A stretch of DNA of 64,000 bases from Paenibacillus sp. 19GGS1-52 (lineage in GTDB: Bacteria; Bacillota; Bacilli; Paenibacillales; Paenibacillaceae), in the NCBI RefSeq assembly GCF_022369515.1, contig NZ_CP059724.1, forward strand, positions 5,208,001 to 5,272,000. Reading direction: 5' to 3'. How positions within the stretch are numbered: position 1 is the stretch's first letter; every line of letters starts with the position of its first letter. This document shows positions 63,862-64,000 of this stretch, in pieces. The position numbers were made by a program, and so were the translations under genes. A model generated the notes under the pieces. It saw only the letters and a program-made list of their open reading frames with translations. It was not told the DNA's origin and did not search any database.

Positions 63862-63974
63862 CAAGAAGAAATCGATTGGCCGTCCTTTATAGCGACGGTA
63901 CCTATTTCTTCGAGAAATATAAGGATAAGTTATCGTGTGAAACCTATAAATTCTTATATTTTAACAAAAAACGG
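63862..63974 (-). repeat. Dispersed 110-bp element with hairpin, copy B (inverted)
   Basis: The minus strand contains CACACGATAACTTATCC and TTATATTTCTCGAAGAAA without mismatch to copy A at 38829, then a hairpin with GAAGAAAT and ATTTCTTC arms around CCGTC/GACGG. Paired bases changed together relative to copy A (ACGG/CCGT to ATAG/CGAT at one pair). It lies behind a terminator at the window edge. Confidence 0.8.
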
Positions 63975-64000
63975 CCCTAACCCCGTACTCAGGCTTGGAC

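Overview
The window looks like chromosomal DNA of a Paenibacillus-like Bacillales bacterium. The reasons are the Firmicutes gene order alaS-ireB-ruvX-DUF1292-mltG-U32-U32, a T-box leader on alaS, YesM-type kinase and AraC regulators, and a high density of glycoside hydrolases served by ABC sugar importers. Strong AGGAGG-like ribosome sites and several TTG/GTG starts fit the same group. No tRNA, rRNA or CRISPR array was seen.

Layout. 1-5.9 kb (minus): a broken sensor kinase, a sugar-binding lipoprotein, the start of a LacI regulator, and a chemoreceptor. 6-14.1 kb (minus): the housekeeping block from alaS to two U32 proteins, with a clear promoter and T-box in front of alaS. 14.7-18.2 kb (minus): a very large secreted modular alpha-amylase. 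18.6-30.9 kb: mixed accessory genes (MFS pump, amidase, an ArsR-type regulator, a GH51 arabinofuranosidase, DUF421, SDR, histidine phosphatase, Gfo/Idh/MocA with a divergent AraC), with debris of lost genes antisense to the ends of intact ones. 31.2-34 kb: a 1500-bp IS4-family element with an 11-bp target duplication directly beside an ISL3-family transposase.

34.3-43.2 kb is an L-fucose island: fucU, fucA, an FGGY kinase and fucI (minus), a divergent DeoR regulator, then an SGNH hydrolase and a GH95 alpha-L-fucosidase. 43.2-44.1 kb is a graveyard of four truncated genes, including a junction that joins a YhgE/Pip N-terminus to an OppC-like permease C-terminus. 45.5-48.1 kb carries a GH127 beta-L-arabinofuranosidase, and a broken GH127 remnant lies at 50.5 kb.

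52-62.1 kb is the main coherent system, an eight-gene minus-strand arabinan or arabino-oligosaccharide operon: GH51, binding protein, two permeases, GH43 endo-arabinanase type, GH51, GH27, GH43. It is flanked by an AraC regulator and a divergent ArsR-type regulator. None of the hydrolases has a signal peptide and no ATPase is encoded, so short arabino-oligosaccharides are probably imported with a shared ATPase and cut inside the cell. A promoter with a CcpA-like site just downstream of its -10 box precedes the operon.

The most unusual items are: two paralogous regulators that join an ArsR-type helix-turn-helix to a large conserved domain likely to sense a carbohydrate; a dispersed element of about 110 bp with a partly covarying hairpin at 38.8 and 63.9 kb; three families of small intergenic palindromes plus a two-module intergenic repeat; and several gene-fragment junctions.
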